64,000 bases of DNA from Phyllobacterium endophyticum (GTDB lineage: Bacteria > Pseudomonadota > Alphaproteobacteria > Rhizobiales > Rhizobiaceae): contig NZ_PGGN01000001.1 in NCBI RefSeq assembly GCF_003010935.1, forward strand, positions 744,001-808,000, written 5' to 3'. The position numbers and the translations under genes were made by a program. Below, piece by piece: positions 28,978 through 38,655 of the stretch. Positions within the stretch are counted from its first letter, which is position 1. Every line of letters starts with the position of its first letter. The notes below the pieces were generated by a model. It saw only the letters and a list, made by a program, of their open reading frames with translations. It had not been told where the DNA came from and did not search any database.

Positions 28978-30020
28978 GCAGCAAAGGCATAGCCGCCACC
29001 CTATTCGCCGCCGAAGATCTTCGCGTCGTAGATATCGAACTCGGTGACCTTGCGCCAAACATGGTGCGGGTCCGCTTTGGGGCCGCCGGCATATGCGGTT
29101 CCGACATGCACTATTTCCGCCATGCGAAAACCGGCGATTTCGTCGTCACGTCGCCGCTCATACTCGGTCACGAAGTGGCCGGCGAGGTCGTCGAGACCGG
29201 CCGCGATGTCAGCGGCCTAGCCGTGGGTGACAGGGTCGCGGTCAACCCGTCTCGCTGGTGCGGGACCTGTGCTTACTGCCATGAAGGCCGTGCCAATTTG
29301 TGCGAGAATATCTACTTCATGGGTTCAGCATCAAAGACGCCGCACATGCAGGGAGGGTTCGCCAGCCTGTTCGATGCGACTGCTGCGCAATGCGTGAAGG
29401 TTCCCGCCGACCTTCCCTACCAGGCCGCGGCGCTCGCCGAACCGCTTGCCGTTTGCCTGCACGCGGTACGCCGCGCGGGTCACGTGAAAGGCACATCGAC
29501 CATCATTTTCGGTTCCGGGCCGATCGGTCTCCTGACCATGCTCGCGATCAACCACGCAGGTGCTGGGTCGGTGGCGATGGTTGACGTTGCGGCTGCACCC
29601 CTGAAATTCGCGCAAGAGCTTGGCGCTGACCAGACAATCGATCTGTCGCTGGGCGAAGAGCAACTTGCGGGCTTCGCGGCAGCCACGCCATTCGATATCG
29701 CTTTTGAAATATCCGGCACAGCTGCGGGACTTGCATCAGCCATTCGCACCGTAAGGCGCGGTGGAACCGTGGTGCAGGTCGGAAATCTCGCTGGCGGATC
29801 CATTCCCGTACCGGCGAATGCGATCATGTCGAAGGAGCTCGATCTCATCGGGACTTTCCGTTTCGGCGACGAGTTCTTCGAAGCGGTCGAACTGATCGTC
29901 GAAGGCAAAATCGATGTGCTGCGGCTCGTGACCGGTGAATACAGGCTTGCAGATGCGCCGGCAGCTTTTCGGGTGGCGCTGGACCGGTCGCGCAGCGTCA
30001 AGGTGGTGCTGACCGCGTAG
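28974..30020 (+). CDS. idnD: Zinc-dependent alcohol dehydrogenase, L-idonate 5-dehydrogenase-like
   Basis: The 348-residue medium-chain dehydrogenase has catalytic-zinc residues in AGICGSDMHYF and LGHEVAGEVVE, the structural-zinc loop WCGTCAYCHEGRANLC with four cysteines, and the NAD(P)-binding GSGPIGLLTMLAIN. IdnD oxidises L-idonate to 5-ketogluconate. The gene overlaps dctM by 4 bp, so uptake and oxidation of the same sugar acid are coupled. The exact substrate (idonate, another aldonate, or sorbitol-like polyol) cannot be fixed from sequence. A longer upstream frame is ignored because it lies within dctM. Confidence 0.85.
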   Translation: MSSKGIAATLFAAEDLRVVDIELGDLAPNMVRVRFGAAGICGSDMHYFRHAKTGDFVVTSPLILGHEVAGEVVETGRDVSGLAVGDRVAVNPSRWCGTCAYCHEGRANLCENIYFMGSASKTPHMQGGFASLFDATAAQCVKVPADLPYQAAALAEPLAVCLHAVRRAGHVKGTSTIIFGSGPIGLLTMLAINHAGAGSVAMVDVAAAPLKFAQELGADQTIDLSLGEEQLAGFAAATPFDIAFEISGTAAGLASAIRTVRRGGTVVQVGNLAGGSIPVPANAIMSKELDLIGTFRFGDEFFEAVELIVEGKIDVLRLVTGEYRLADAPAAFRVALDRSRSVKVVLTA

Positions 30021-30156
30021 CACGCGACAATTTGCTATGGGCGTCATGGTTGGCCGATATCATCAAATCGGCTAACAAGCCGGACTAAGCTGAATTGTTA
30101 ACCGTCCCGCCCTAGACTTCTGCGCTTTCGCATAAGCATTATGTCCGGAATTAAAC

Positions 30157-31029
30157 GTGCTGCGAGTCCCTATGTCGATCTATTCCTTTTCAAAAGTCAT
30201 TGCGTTGATGGGTTTGATCCTGGGCACGGCAAGCGGATGTACGACAGCCGCAACACTGGACACGGTGACCCCTGCTGTAGTGGCTCCTGTTTCGGAAAAA
30301 TCCGCCTCCATCGTCGTTGACGGCAGCACCGGCGCGGTTCTCTACCAGGCGAATGCCGACCTGCCGCGCGTTCCGGCGTCGCTGACCAAGATGATGACGC
30401 TGTACATGACCTTCGAAGCCATGCAGGCGGGACGGATTTCCAAGGCGACGACTATGCCCGTTTCGGCACATGCGGCATCGCAGGCCCCCAGCAAGCTTGG
30501 CATCAAACCCGGTCAGACGATTGACGTTGATACCGCCATCAAGGCGATCGTTGTCAAATCTGCCAATGACGTCGCTGCAGCACTAGCCGAGTATCTCGGT
30601 GGCACCGAAGAGCAATTCGCCGCGCAGATGACGGCGAAGGCACGGCAACTCGGTATGCGCGGCACCAACTTCCACAATGCATCGGGCTTGCCAGACCCGC
30701 AGCAGATCACGACAGCGCGCGACATGGCTCTGCTTGGGCTTGCCTTGCGCCGGCATTTTCCCCAGCAATACTACTATTTCGGCACGCAGGACTTCGTCTA
30801 CAACGGCAAGCTGATCCGGGGACACAACCGCGTTCTTGCCCAGTTGAATGGCGCGGACGGGATCAAGACGGGCTACGTCCGTGCGTCGGGTTTCAACATC
30901 GTTACATCGATCAGCGACCATGGCCGGCAACTTGTAGCTGTGGTCATGGGAGGCGAAACGGCGAAGAAACGCGATGCGCAGGTTGTAAGCCTAGTGAACG
31001 CATACTTGCCCCAGGTTGCATCCAGATAG
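30157..31029 (+). CDS. D-alanyl-D-alanine carboxypeptidase (peptidase S11)
   Basis: The 290-residue penicillin-binding protein has S75 in SLTK, SAN at about 135 and KTG at about 237, the three motifs of serine DD-peptidases. It trims the terminal D-Ala from peptidoglycan pentapeptides. The N-terminus looks like a lipoprotein signal (LGTASGC), with the start as GTG 30157 (CCGGAATTAAAC before it) or ATG 30172. Unlike DacA it lacks the long C-terminal domain and amphipathic anchor, so the lipid would attach it. Confidence 0.92.
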   Translation: MLRVPMSIYSFSKVIALMGLILGTASGCTTAATLDTVTPAVVAPVSEKSASIVVDGSTGAVLYQANADLPRVPASLTKMMTLYMTFEAMQAGRISKATTMPVSAHAASQAPSKLGIKPGQTIDVDTAIKAIVVKSANDVAAALAEYLGGTEEQFAAQMTAKARQLGMRGTNFHNASGLPDPQQITTARDMALLGLALRRHFPQQYYYFGTQDFVYNGKLIRGHNRVLAQLNGADGIKTGYVRASGFNIVTSISDHGRQLVAVVMGGETAKKRDAQVVSLVNAYLPQVASR

Positions 31030-31113
31030 GCTCTGGCCACATGGGCAAGAGTGGTTGCCATCGCAGGTACGATAACTACCACCGCCGCTGGAGGGCGCGG
31101 GCATTGGCAATTG

Positions 31114-31938
31114 TCAGTCCCACTGCGGCGCAAGGTGCCCGGGGCTGACGATGCGGCCGGCGGATCTGGCGAGATTGTGCAGAGCCTGCATTTCTTCCGT
31201 TGAAAGCTCAAAATCGAAGATTTCGAAATTGCTGCGAGCGCGTTCTTCGCTGACCGTCTTGGACAAGGCAACGACACTATCCTGCTGGACCAGCCAGCGC
31301 AGGACCACTTGCGCGGGGCTCCTGCCGTGAACCTTGGCGATCTCCTTGATGACGGGGTCATCGATCACCTTGCCGTCGGCCATCGCATAGTAGGCAGTAA
31401 TGCTCATGCCATGCTTGCGGGCGGACCCGAGCACCGCACTCTGGTCGAGATACGGATGGTACTCGACCTGGTTGGTGGCGATCGGAGCCGGGCTGAGCGC
31501 GGCAGCTTCTGCCATAAGCGCCGTGTTGAAATTGCTGACGCCGATATGACGGACCTTTCCGGCGTCGCGAACTTCGTTCAACGCCGCAATCCGTTCTGCA
31601 AGGGGCACATTGCTCTGCGGCCAATGAAGAAGCAGAAGATCGACATAGTCGGTCTTCAGCTTCTTCAGGCTTTCGTCGACCGAGTTTATGAATGGATCAT
31701 GCGGGTATCGGTCCACCCAAACCTTGGTGGTGAGAAATATATCGCCGCGCGCAACGCCTGAAGAGGCCATGGCTTCGCCGACCTCGGCCTCGTTGCCATA
31801 AATCTGTGCGGTATCGATGTGACGGTAACCAACCTTAAGGGCGGCGGGGACCATACGCAGCACGTCAGTCCCCGGGATGCGAAACGTTCCGAAGCCGATT
31901 GCCGGAATACTTGCGCCATTGGCGTTAACATTGAACAT
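31114..31938 (-). CDS. Aldo/keto reductase
   Basis: The 274-residue NADPH-dependent (alpha/beta)8 reductase has the catalytic tetrad in GYRHIDTAQIYGNEAEVG (Asp, Tyr), TTKVW (Lys) and LLLHWP (His), with GVSNFN. It resembles 2,5-diketo-D-gluconate reductases. It follows the MFS gene by 15 bp on the same strand, so exporter and reductase form a two-gene operon, probably under the divergent LysR regulator. Confidence 0.92.
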   Translation of the reverse strand: MFNVNANGASIPAIGFGTFRIPGTDVLRMVPAALKVGYRHIDTAQIYGNEAEVGEAMASSGVARGDIFLTTKVWVDRYPHDPFINSVDESLKKLKTDYVDLLLLHWPQSNVPLAERIAALNEVRDAGKVRHIGVSNFNTALMAEAAALSPAPIATNQVEYHPYLDQSAVLGSARKHGMSITAYYAMADGKVIDDPVIKEIAKVHGRSPAQVVLRWLVQQDSVVALSKTVSEERARSNFEIFDFELSTEEMQALHNLARSAGRIVSPGHLAPQWD

Positions 31939-31953
31939 CTGATTTCCTTTCGC

Positions 31954-33141
31954 CTAGCAGGTTGCCAGAGCTTCGGTAGCCTCGGCACGGCGGTCCAGCA
32001 TCTGGCTCCAGAGTGTGAGGCCGAGCGCACCGATCACGAGGAGTGCACCAACCCAGGGAGTTGCACCGAGTCCGAGCGGCGAGGCGACGACGATACCGCC
32101 GAGGAACGCGCCACCGGCAATACCGAGGTTGAAGGCTGCGATGTTGAGCGCGGAGGCAACATCGACAGTTTCGGGCGTGTGGATCTTGGCAAGTTGCACA
32201 ACATAAAGCTGAAGACCAGGAACATTGGAGAAGGAGAGGGCACCGAGGGCAGCAAGCGTCACCAATGACCATATGGGGGATGCAGCTGTGAAGGTGAAGG
32301 CGGCAAGAACGATTGCCTGCAGCAGGAACATCACTGCGAGCGCGCCAACCGGATTGCCGTCCGCAACGCGCCCGCCGACTATATTGCCTATGGCGATGGA
32401 CAGGCCGTAGAGCACGAGGATGAGACTGACCGTCGAACCGGCATAACCGGTAATCTCCTGAAGCACCGGGGCAAGGAAGGTGAACATGACGAATGTGCCG
32501 CCATAGCCGAGCGCGGTCATGCCGAAGGCGAGGATCAGCCGGCCATTGGCAAGCACACGAAGCTGATCGATCAGGCGGGCAGGTTCTGCCTTGACGATCT
32601 TTGCGGGCAGCAGGACGGCAATGGCGAGAAAAGCGATGACACCAAGTCCTGAGACGGCCCAGAACGTTGCGCGCCAACCCAGTTGCTGGCCGATGAAGGT
32701 GCCCAGCGGCACACCGGTAACGATGGCAACGGTCAGACCGAGGAACATCATGGCTATGGCGGACGCGCGCCTGTTTGGCGCAACCAGGTCAGCCGCGATG
32801 GTCGCGCCGACGGAGAAGAATACGCCATGCGCGAAAGCGCTGAGCACCCGGGCGACCAGCAGGAGTTCATAGTTGGGCGAGAGTGCGGCGGCTGTATTGC
32901 CGACGATGAAGAGCGTCATGAGACCGAGCAGCAAAGGCTTCCGCTCGATACGGCCGGTAAGTGCGGTAAGCACAGGCGCGCCAAAGGTTACGCCGAGCGC
33001 ATAAACGCTGACGATGAGACCCGCCAGCGGCAGGGTGATGTTGAGGTCGGCGGCGACCGTGGGCAGGAGGCCGACGATGACGAATTCCGTCGTCCCGATG
33101 GCATAGGCGCTGATGGTCAACGCCAGAAGAGCGAGAGGCAT
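31954..33141 (-). CDS. MFS transporter (AraJ/sugar efflux-like, DHA1)
   Basis: The 395-residue protein has 12 membrane helices with ISAYAIGTTEFVIVGLLP at the start and the loop-2/3 motif GAPVLTALTGRIERKP. LVAPNRRASAIAMMFLGLT matches AraJ/YdhP-type exporters. The start at 33141 has AAGGACAAG upstream; the frame open to 33306 runs through the 9-bp repeats and is unlikely to be translated. Substrate unknown. Confidence 0.92.
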   Translation of the reverse strand: MPLALLALTISAYAIGTTEFVIVGLLPTVAADLNITLPLAGLIVSVYALGVTFGAPVLTALTGRIERKPLLLGLMTLFIVGNTAAALSPNYELLLVARVLSAFAHGVFFSVGATIAADLVAPNRRASAIAMMFLGLTVAIVTGVPLGTFIGQQLGWRATFWAVSGLGVIAFLAIAVLLPAKIVKAEPARLIDQLRVLANGRLILAFGMTALGYGGTFVMFTFLAPVLQEITGYAGSTVSLILVLYGLSIAIGNIVGGRVADGNPVGALAVMFLLQAIVLAAFTFTAASPIWSLVTLAALGALSFSNVPGLQLYVVQLAKIHTPETVDVASALNIAAFNLGIAGGAFLGGIVVASPLGLGATPWVGALLVIGALGLTLWSQMLDRRAEATEALATC

Positions 33142-33184
33142 TGTCTTGTCCTTGTTGAGTGGAGGCGCCTGGGAGGCAGGCCTC

Positions 33185-33220
33185 GCTTGAATGGCTTGAA
33201 TGGCTTGAATGGCTTGATAC
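33185..33220. repeat. Four tandem 9-bp repeats in a divergent promoter
   Basis: GCTTGAATG occurs three times in direct succession, followed by GCTTGATAC. The array lies between the divergent MFS and LysR starts. Being a multiple of 9 bp it changes spacing, not frame. Copy number may vary between strains. Confidence 0.85.
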
Positions 33221-33293
33221 GGCGAATATGGCGCATCGCCATTACCTTGATAATCGCCTCGTAATGCCCAATACTTGTGAAGAAAATTCACAG

Positions 33294-34223
33294 ATGGGAA
33301 ACCCAATCGAGATGGACAATCGTGCCGGAGAAATGGATGTGTTCGTCAGGGCAGTAGAGCTGAACAGCTTTTCGGGCGCAGGGCGCCGTCTGGGCCTGAC
33401 GCCATCCGCCGTCAGCAAGATAATCAGCCGCATCGAAGAACGGCTGGGGACACGCCTGCTGATGCGCTCGACGCGCACGTTGCGCTTGACCCCGGAGGGC
33501 GAAATTTATCACCAGCGGGCGCTTCGCATCATCGCGGAAATCGAAGAGGCGGAGCGTGAGGTTGCATACGGGGCGTCGGCGGCGCCGCGAGGACGCCTGC
33601 GCGTCAATTCCTCGGTGCCGGTCGGCACGATGTGCATCCTGCCGCTCGTGCCGAAATTCCTGCAACGTTATCCTGGGGTCGAACTGGATATCTCCTTGAG
33701 CGACGGCGTGGTAGACCTGATCGAAGAGCGTGCCGACGTCGCCATCCGTGTCGGTCCAATGCGCAGTTCAAGCCTGAAGGCGCGCAAGCTCTTCGAAAGC
33801 CGCGTGGTGGTCATCGCTTCTCCCGCCTATCTTGCCGAACACGGTATTCCGGAACATCCGCGCGACCTTGAACGCCATAATTGCCTGAACTTCAATTTTC
33901 GCCGCATTTTGAATGAGTGGCCGTTTCGAGATCCCAAGACCGGGCAGATCCACACGATGGCCGTTTCCGGTAATTTCTTCTCCAATAATGGTGCGACGGC
34001 GCAGCAGATGTGCGTTGCCGGGCTTGGCATCGCCCGGCTCGGTTACTTCCATGTGCGAAACGAAATAAAAGAGGGGCGCCTGGTCGCCCTGCTTGAGGAC
34101 TATAACCCGAATGACCTTGAACTCATCCACGCGGTTTTTGTCGGCCACGAACATTTGGCGGCGCGGGTGCGCAGCTTCGTCGATTTTCTGGCCGACCATT
34201 TGAGCGCCGAGACCGCCTCCTGA
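33294..34223 (+). CDS. LysR-family transcriptional regulator
   Basis: The regulator has about 309 residues. The N-terminal winged helix (MDVFVRAVELNSFSGAGRRL, LTPSAVSKIISRIEERLGTR) is followed by the ligand-binding domain (PRGRLRVNSSVPVG, LVPKFLQRYPGVELDISLSD, ADVAIRVG). It belongs to the subgroup near AaeR/DsdC-like regulators of efflux. It is divergent from the MFS/aldo-keto reductase pair, its likely target. The start could also be 33264 or 33312; none has a strong ribosome site, and 33294 follows a purine-rich GAAGAAAA. Confidence 0.9.
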   Translation: MGNPIEMDNRAGEMDVFVRAVELNSFSGAGRRLGLTPSAVSKIISRIEERLGTRLLMRSTRTLRLTPEGEIYHQRALRIIAEIEEAEREVAYGASAAPRGRLRVNSSVPVGTMCILPLVPKFLQRYPGVELDISLSDGVVDLIEERADVAIRVGPMRSSSLKARKLFESRVVVIASPAYLAEHGIPEHPRDLERHNCLNFNFRRILNEWPFRDPKTGQIHTMAVSGNFFSNNGATAQQMCVAGLGIARLGYFHVRNEIKEGRLVALLEDYNPNDLELIHAVFVGHEHLAARVRSFVDFLADHLSAETAS

Positions 34224-34237
34224 TCGCCATAGGCAGC

Positions 34238-34272
34238 TTGCCCCTGACGAAGCTGGACTTCGCCCGGGGCAA
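34238..34272. terminator. Bidirectional hairpin between convergent genes
   Basis: TTGCCCC pairs with GGGGCAA, and inside it CGAAG pairs with CTTCG, giving a long interrupted stem. It lies between the ends of the LysR gene and the molybdenum hydroxylase gene. It has no long T-run, so it may act as a weak terminator in both directions. Confidence 0.55.
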
Positions 34273-34301
34273 TGCAACGGTCACAGAGGGACCTGCCATC
34301 G

Positions 34302-36509
34302 TCACGTCGACGTTTTAAGCATCTCCGGATCGACAGGCAGGGTACGGATACGTTTTCCGGTTGCGGCGAAGATCGCGTTTGTCACCGCGGCGCTGACGAT
34401 GGCTGTCGGCACCTCGCCAATACCGCCAGGAGCCTCGGCGCTCTTGATGAGGTGAGTCTCGATCACCGGCACCTCGTCGATCCGCATGGGCAGGTAATTG
34501 TCGAAATTGCTCTGCTCGACGCGGCCATCCTTGATGGTGATCGCGCCGTGCAACACGGCGGTAAGCCCGAAAATCGAACCACCTTCCATCTGCGCTTCGA
34601 TCGTATTCGGATTGACCGACATGCCACAATCGAGCGCACAGACGATGCGCTTCACCTTGACTGCACCGTCGGCTGCCACTTCCACCTCTGCCACCTGGGC
34701 GACATAGGAGCCAAACACGAATGCCACCGAGACACCGCGCCCCTGGCCGCTTGGCAGCGGCGGGCCCCATCCGGCCTTTTCGGCAGCCAGTGTAAGTACA
34801 CCGAGGGCCCGTGGATTATTGCCAAGCAATGCCTTGCGATAGGCGACCGGATCCTGCTTGGCCGCACGGGCGAGTTCATCCATGAAACTCTCGACCACGA
34901 AGATGTTGTGAGTCGGACCCACTCCGCGCCAGAAGGCAGTCGGAACACCCGGCGGTTCGACCTGGACATAGTCGACATGAATGTTAGGCAAAGCATAGGG
35001 CGGTTCGGCGGCTCCCTCCACGGCATCGGGGTCGAGACCATTGACGAAAAGCTGCGGAACATAACGCGCAAAAATGGACGAGCCGGCGATGCGATGTGTC
35101 CATGCTACAGGCTTGCCGTCTGCGTCCAGCCCGGCCGAGAGCCGGTCGTAGTAATAAGGCCGGTACATATCATGCTGGATGTCTTCCTCGCGGCTCCAGA
35201 CGACCTTTACGGGGCCTTCCACCTGCTTTGCGATCTTGACGGCCAATACGGTGCCGTCCGGCTCAAGACGGCGGCCGAAACCTCCACCGAGGAGGTGGTT
35301 GTGAATCCGGATCGCTTCCTTGGGCAATCCGGTCACGCCCTCGAGGACCATCTGCGTCAATGTCGGGACCTGCGTTCCAACCCAGACATCGCAGCTGTCC
35401 TTCTGCATATGCACGGTGCAGTTCATCGGCTCCATCGTCGCGTGGGCGAGGAACGGTACCTGATAGATGGCGTCGATGCGCTCTGCCGCCGCCGACAATG
35501 CCTTCTCGGCGTCGCCCTCGTTGCGGGCAACGGCACCTGGCTGCCTGGATTTCTCTTCCAGTTGCTTGACGATGTCGGCGCTGTTGACCTTGGCGTTCGG
35601 GCCGTCCTCCCATTGAATGGCGGCCGCTTCCAGGCCCTTCTTTGCTGCACCCAGGTGATCGGCGACTACGGCAACCGCCTCGTCCGTCGTGACTACCTGA
35701 TGCACCCCCTTGACTGCGAGCGCTGCCTTTTCGTCGAAGGTTTTCGGCTTGCCGCCGAACACCGGGGATATCGCTAGCGCTGCGACCCTCATTCCGGGCA
35801 ATTTCGTGTCAATGCCATAGATGGCGCGGCCGTCGACCTTCATGGGCGAATCGACGCGCTTTGCGGGCGTTCCGATCAGGGTGAAGTCTTTTGGATCCTT
35901 CAGCTTGACGCTGTCCGCCGCCGGTACCGGCAGCTTCGCCGCCGCGTCGGCCAATTCACCATAGCTCAGGCGCTTCGAGCCCGAGACGTCAGTGACGACG
36001 CCATGTGCCGCCTTGCACGTGGCAGGATCGGCGCCCCATTCTTTAGCGGCAGCAGCGATCATAAGTGTACGACCAACCGCGCCCGCCTGACGCAAGGGTG
36101 TCCAGAAGGCGCGCACCGAGGAAGATAGACCGGTAGTCTGACTCTGCAGGATCGCATTTGCGTAGAGTGCATTATTGGGTGGCGCATGCTGGACCTGAAC
36201 CTGGTCGAGATCGACTTCCAATTCCTCGGCCAGCAGCATTGCGAGAGAGGTATAGGTGCCCTGTCCCATTTCAACCATCGGCATGACCAGGGTGACGATG
36301 CCCTTGGGATCTATTCGAATGAAGCCATTGGGCGCAAAAGGTGCCGTAACTTCTTCTTCGGTGACCTGCGATGCGCTTGCGGCAAAAACAGTACTCGTGG
36401 TGCCGCCAACCAAAGCAAAGCCAAGAAGCAGCCCGCTTCCTTTCAGGAAGGCGCGGCGAGACGTGCCGCTAAGGCCGGAGTTTTGTTGGTCAAGATGAAG
36501 CGTGTCCAT
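34302..36509 (-). CDS. iorB: Molybdenum hydroxylase large subunit (isoquinoline 1-oxidoreductase-like)
   Basis: The 735-residue protein carries a twin-arginine signal (TSRRAFLKG followed by a hydrophobic segment), so it is exported folded. The molybdopterin-binding aldehyde-oxidase domains are split as in IorB: FIRIDPKGIVTLVMPMVEMG, VVWSREEDIQHD, HNHLLGGGFGRRLE and the final YLPMRIDEVP / GGIGEVPTAIVSAAVTNAI. Such enzymes hydroxylate aldehydes or N-heterocycles and pass electrons to the 2Fe-2S subunit. The small subunit gene lies immediately upstream (3-bp gap). No cytochrome c partner is encoded alongside. The substrate is unknown. Confidence 0.9.
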   Translation of the reverse strand: MDTLHLDQQNSGLSGTSRRAFLKGSGLLLGFALVGGTTSTVFAASASQVTEEEVTAPFAPNGFIRIDPKGIVTLVMPMVEMGQGTYTSLAMLLAEELEVDLDQVQVQHAPPNNALYANAILQSQTTGLSSSVRAFWTPLRQAGAVGRTLMIAAAAKEWGADPATCKAAHGVVTDVSGSKRLSYGELADAAAKLPVPAADSVKLKDPKDFTLIGTPAKRVDSPMKVDGRAIYGIDTKLPGMRVAALAISPVFGGKPKTFDEKAALAVKGVHQVVTTDEAVAVVADHLGAAKKGLEAAAIQWEDGPNAKVNSADIVKQLEEKSRQPGAVARNEGDAEKALSAAAERIDAIYQVPFLAHATMEPMNCTVHMQKDSCDVWVGTQVPTLTQMVLEGVTGLPKEAIRIHNHLLGGGFGRRLEPDGTVLAVKIAKQVEGPVKVVWSREEDIQHDMYRPYYYDRLSAGLDADGKPVAWTHRIAGSSIFARYVPQLFVNGLDPDAVEGAAEPPYALPNIHVDYVQVEPPGVPTAFWRGVGPTHNIFVVESFMDELARAAKQDPVAYRKALLGNNPRALGVLTLAAEKAGWGPPLPSGQGRGVSVAFVFGSYVAQVAEVEVAADGAVKVKRIVCALDCGMSVNPNTIEAQMEGGSIFGLTAVLHGAITIKDGRVEQSNFDNYLPMRIDEVPVIETHLIKSAEAPGGIGEVPTAIVSAAVTNAIFAATGKRIRTLPVDPEMLKTST

Positions 36510-36512
36510 GGC

Positions 36513-36968
36513 TCAGGCCTCCGCAGCTTGTTTGATGGCGGCGCGAATACGCTGGTATGTGCCGCAGCGGCAGACATTGCCGGACATCGCGCTGTCGATG
36601 TCTGCATCGGTGGGCTTTGGTGTTTCAGCCAGCAGCGCAGCAGCCGACATCAGCTGGCCCGATTGGCAGTACCCACACTGAACGACTTCAAGATCGAGCC
36701 AGGCCTTCTGCAACGCCGATCCTTGCGGCGTCGCACCAAGTGCTTCGATGGTGGTGATGGCGCTGTCGCCGATGCTGTCGACAGTGGTAATGCACGAGCG
36801 TGTCGCCACGCCATCGATATGGACAGTGCATGCGCCGCAAAGGGCGGCACCGCACCCGAACTTTGTGCCCGTCATTCCGAGCACGTCGCGTATTACCCAA
36901 AGCAGTGGAGTGTCGTCATCGACGTCCACATTATGAGCGGTTCCGTTGATCTTGAGAGTATAGGCCAT
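36513..36968 (-). CDS. iorA: Molybdenum hydroxylase 2Fe-2S subunit
   Basis: The 151-residue protein has two 2Fe-2S sites: a plant-ferredoxin type ([14 protein letters not shown], then CITT) and the helical type (CGYCQSGQ and CRCGTY). It relays electrons from the molybdenum cofactor of the partner subunit. It has no export signal of its own; in this family it travels with the Tat-bearing large subunit. It is the first gene of the two-gene operon. Confidence 0.93.
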   Translation of the reverse strand: MAYTLKINGTAHNVDVDDDTPLLWVIRDVLGMTGTKFGCGAALCGACTVHIDGVATRSCITTVDSIGDSAITTIEALGATPQGSALQKAWLDLEVVQCGYCQSGQLMSAAALLAETPKPTDADIDSAMSGNVCRCGTYQRIRAAIKQAAEA

Positions 36969-37097
36969 GGCTTCCTCGAGGGTGGCTGGGGCGGGGGAGT
37001 TGGAACAATCAAAGAAGAAAATGAGAGAGCATCTTCGCTCTCGTCAAACCCCCGCGCAAGATACGCCGGAAGTGCGGTTGTGTCCACGGGAATGCGG

Positions 37098-38648
37098 TTA
37101 CTCGGAGAGCCTGTCGGCAGAGGTCTCGTAGAGGATTTTCTCCGATCCGGCCTCTTTTCCCGAAAGGCTCACGTCGTAGCCCCAGAGGCGGCGGACGTGG
37201 CGCAGCGTCGCCTTGCGCGTGTGCTCGTCGAGTACGATGCCATCGCGGACCGTATGTTGCAGTCGCAGATGACGGTTGCCGCGAAAATCCACATCGACGA
37301 CCTGGATGTTGGGCTGGTTCACTCCGATGTCGTAGCTCCGGGCCAGCGTGCTGCGTATCTTTTCGTAGCCTCGCTCATCGTGAATCGATGCGACCCTGTA
37401 GTGGTTTTCCTTCGACTCATCCTCCAGCGCGAACAGACGCATTTTACGGATGAGCGCCGGGCTCAAATATTGGAGGATGAATGATTCGTCGCGGTGATTG
37501 GCCCAGGCGTCGAGCAAGGTGCCCTGCCAATCGCCATTGCCGGCAAACTCCGGGAACCAGTCCCGATCCTCGGACGTCGGCTGTGTGCAGATGCGTTCAA
37601 TATCCTGCATCATCGCAAAGCCGAGTGCATAGGGATTGAGACCGGAAAAACGGGAATCGTCAAAGCCCGGCTGAAAGACGACATTCGAGTGGCTGTGCAG
37701 CATCTCCAGAAGATTGCCTTCGCTAAGCTGCCCCCTGTCGAACATCATGTTCATGATGGTGTAATGGACGAAGGTCGCGCACCCTTCATTCATTACCTTG
37801 GTCTGCCGCTGCGGATAGAAATATTGGGCGATGACCCGCACGATACGCAATATTTCGCGTTGCCAGGGTTCGAGGATGATGCTGTTCTTCTCGATGAAAT
37901 AGAGAAGATTCTCCTCCGGCAGATTGAGGGCCTTCTTGCGCTCGGACAGGTCACGCTCGGTTTCGCTTGGATCGTCGCCTGCCTTGCGCTGGGGCAATGT
38001 GCGCCACAGGTCGCTGAAGGCGCGTTCCTCATATTCCAGGCGTTCCCGAACGCGTTCGCGCTCCTTCAATGGCGAACTGCGCGGAGGGCGATTATATCGG
38101 AATACAGCCTGGTCCATCAATGCGTGGGCTGCATCTATGATAGGCTCCACTGCCGCGAGGCCGTACTTTTCTTCGCAGCGTGCAATGTAACCCTTGGCAA
38201 ACTCCATATAGTTCAAAATGGCGTCGGCATCTGTCCACTGCTTGAACAGGTAATTGTTCTTGAAGAAGTGATTGTGGCCAAAGGCGGCGTGTGCGGTCAC
38301 CAATGTCTGCATCGACATGGTGTTTTCTTCCATCAGGTAGGTGATGCAGGGATTCGAGTTGATGACCAGTTCATAGGCAAGGCCACGGTGTCCCTTGCGG
38401 TAATGGTGTTCTTCGTAGACGAAATGTTTGCCGAACGACCAGTGCCGGTAGATCAGCGGCATGCCGTTGGAAGAATAGGCATCCAGCATCTGCTCGGAAG
38501 AGATGATCTCGAGCTGGTTTGGATAGATGTCCAGGCCAAGGTCGCCGAGGGCTATTTCCTTGATGGCGTCGTATGTGCGGTACAATGTCTCGAAGTTCCA
38601 CTCGGAGCCGTGGAAGAGAAGACCAGATGTTTCGGCACTTTTGCTCAT
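37098..38648 (-). CDS. SpoVR family protein
   Basis: The 516-residue protein is a full-length YcgB/SpoVR homologue (WNFETLYRTYDAIKEIALGDLGLDIYP in parts, EIISSEQMLDAYSSNGMP, MNEGCATFVHYTIMN, GLNPYALGFAMMQDIERI). The biochemical function is unknown; in Bacillus it affects spore cortex, while in proteobacteria it belongs to a starvation/stress trio with PrkA and YeaH. It is the third gene of that trio here, 7 bp after the DUF444 gene. Confidence 0.94.
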   Translation of the reverse strand: MSKSAETSGLLFHGSEWNFETLYRTYDAIKEIALGDLGLDIYPNQLEIISSEQMLDAYSSNGMPLIYRHWSFGKHFVYEEHHYRKGHRGLAYELVINSNPCITYLMEENTMSMQTLVTAHAAFGHNHFFKNNYLFKQWTDADAILNYMEFAKGYIARCEEKYGLAAVEPIIDAAHALMDQAVFRYNRPPRSSPLKERERVRERLEYEERAFSDLWRTLPQRKAGDDPSETERDLSERKKALNLPEENLLYFIEKNSIILEPWQREILRIVRVIAQYFYPQRQTKVMNEGCATFVHYTIMNMMFDRGQLSEGNLLEMLHSHSNVVFQPGFDDSRFSGLNPYALGFAMMQDIERICTQPTSEDRDWFPEFAGNGDWQGTLLDAWANHRDESFILQYLSPALIRKMRLFALEDESKENHYRVASIHDERGYEKIRSTLARSYDIGVNQPNIQVVDVDFRGNRHLRLQHTVRDGIVLDEHTRKATLRHVRRLWGYDVSLSGKEAGSEKILYETSADRLSE

Positions 38649-38655
38649 GGGCTGT

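Noticed and set aside
33142..33306. N-terminal extension of the MFS gene through the 9-bp repeats (QAIQAIQAIQ)
   Set aside because: A strong ribosome site precedes the internal ATG at 33141, where the first membrane helix begins.
34272..35777. A 501-codon + strand frame opposite the molybdenum hydroxylase
   Set aside because: Antisense shadow without ribosome site or family motifs.
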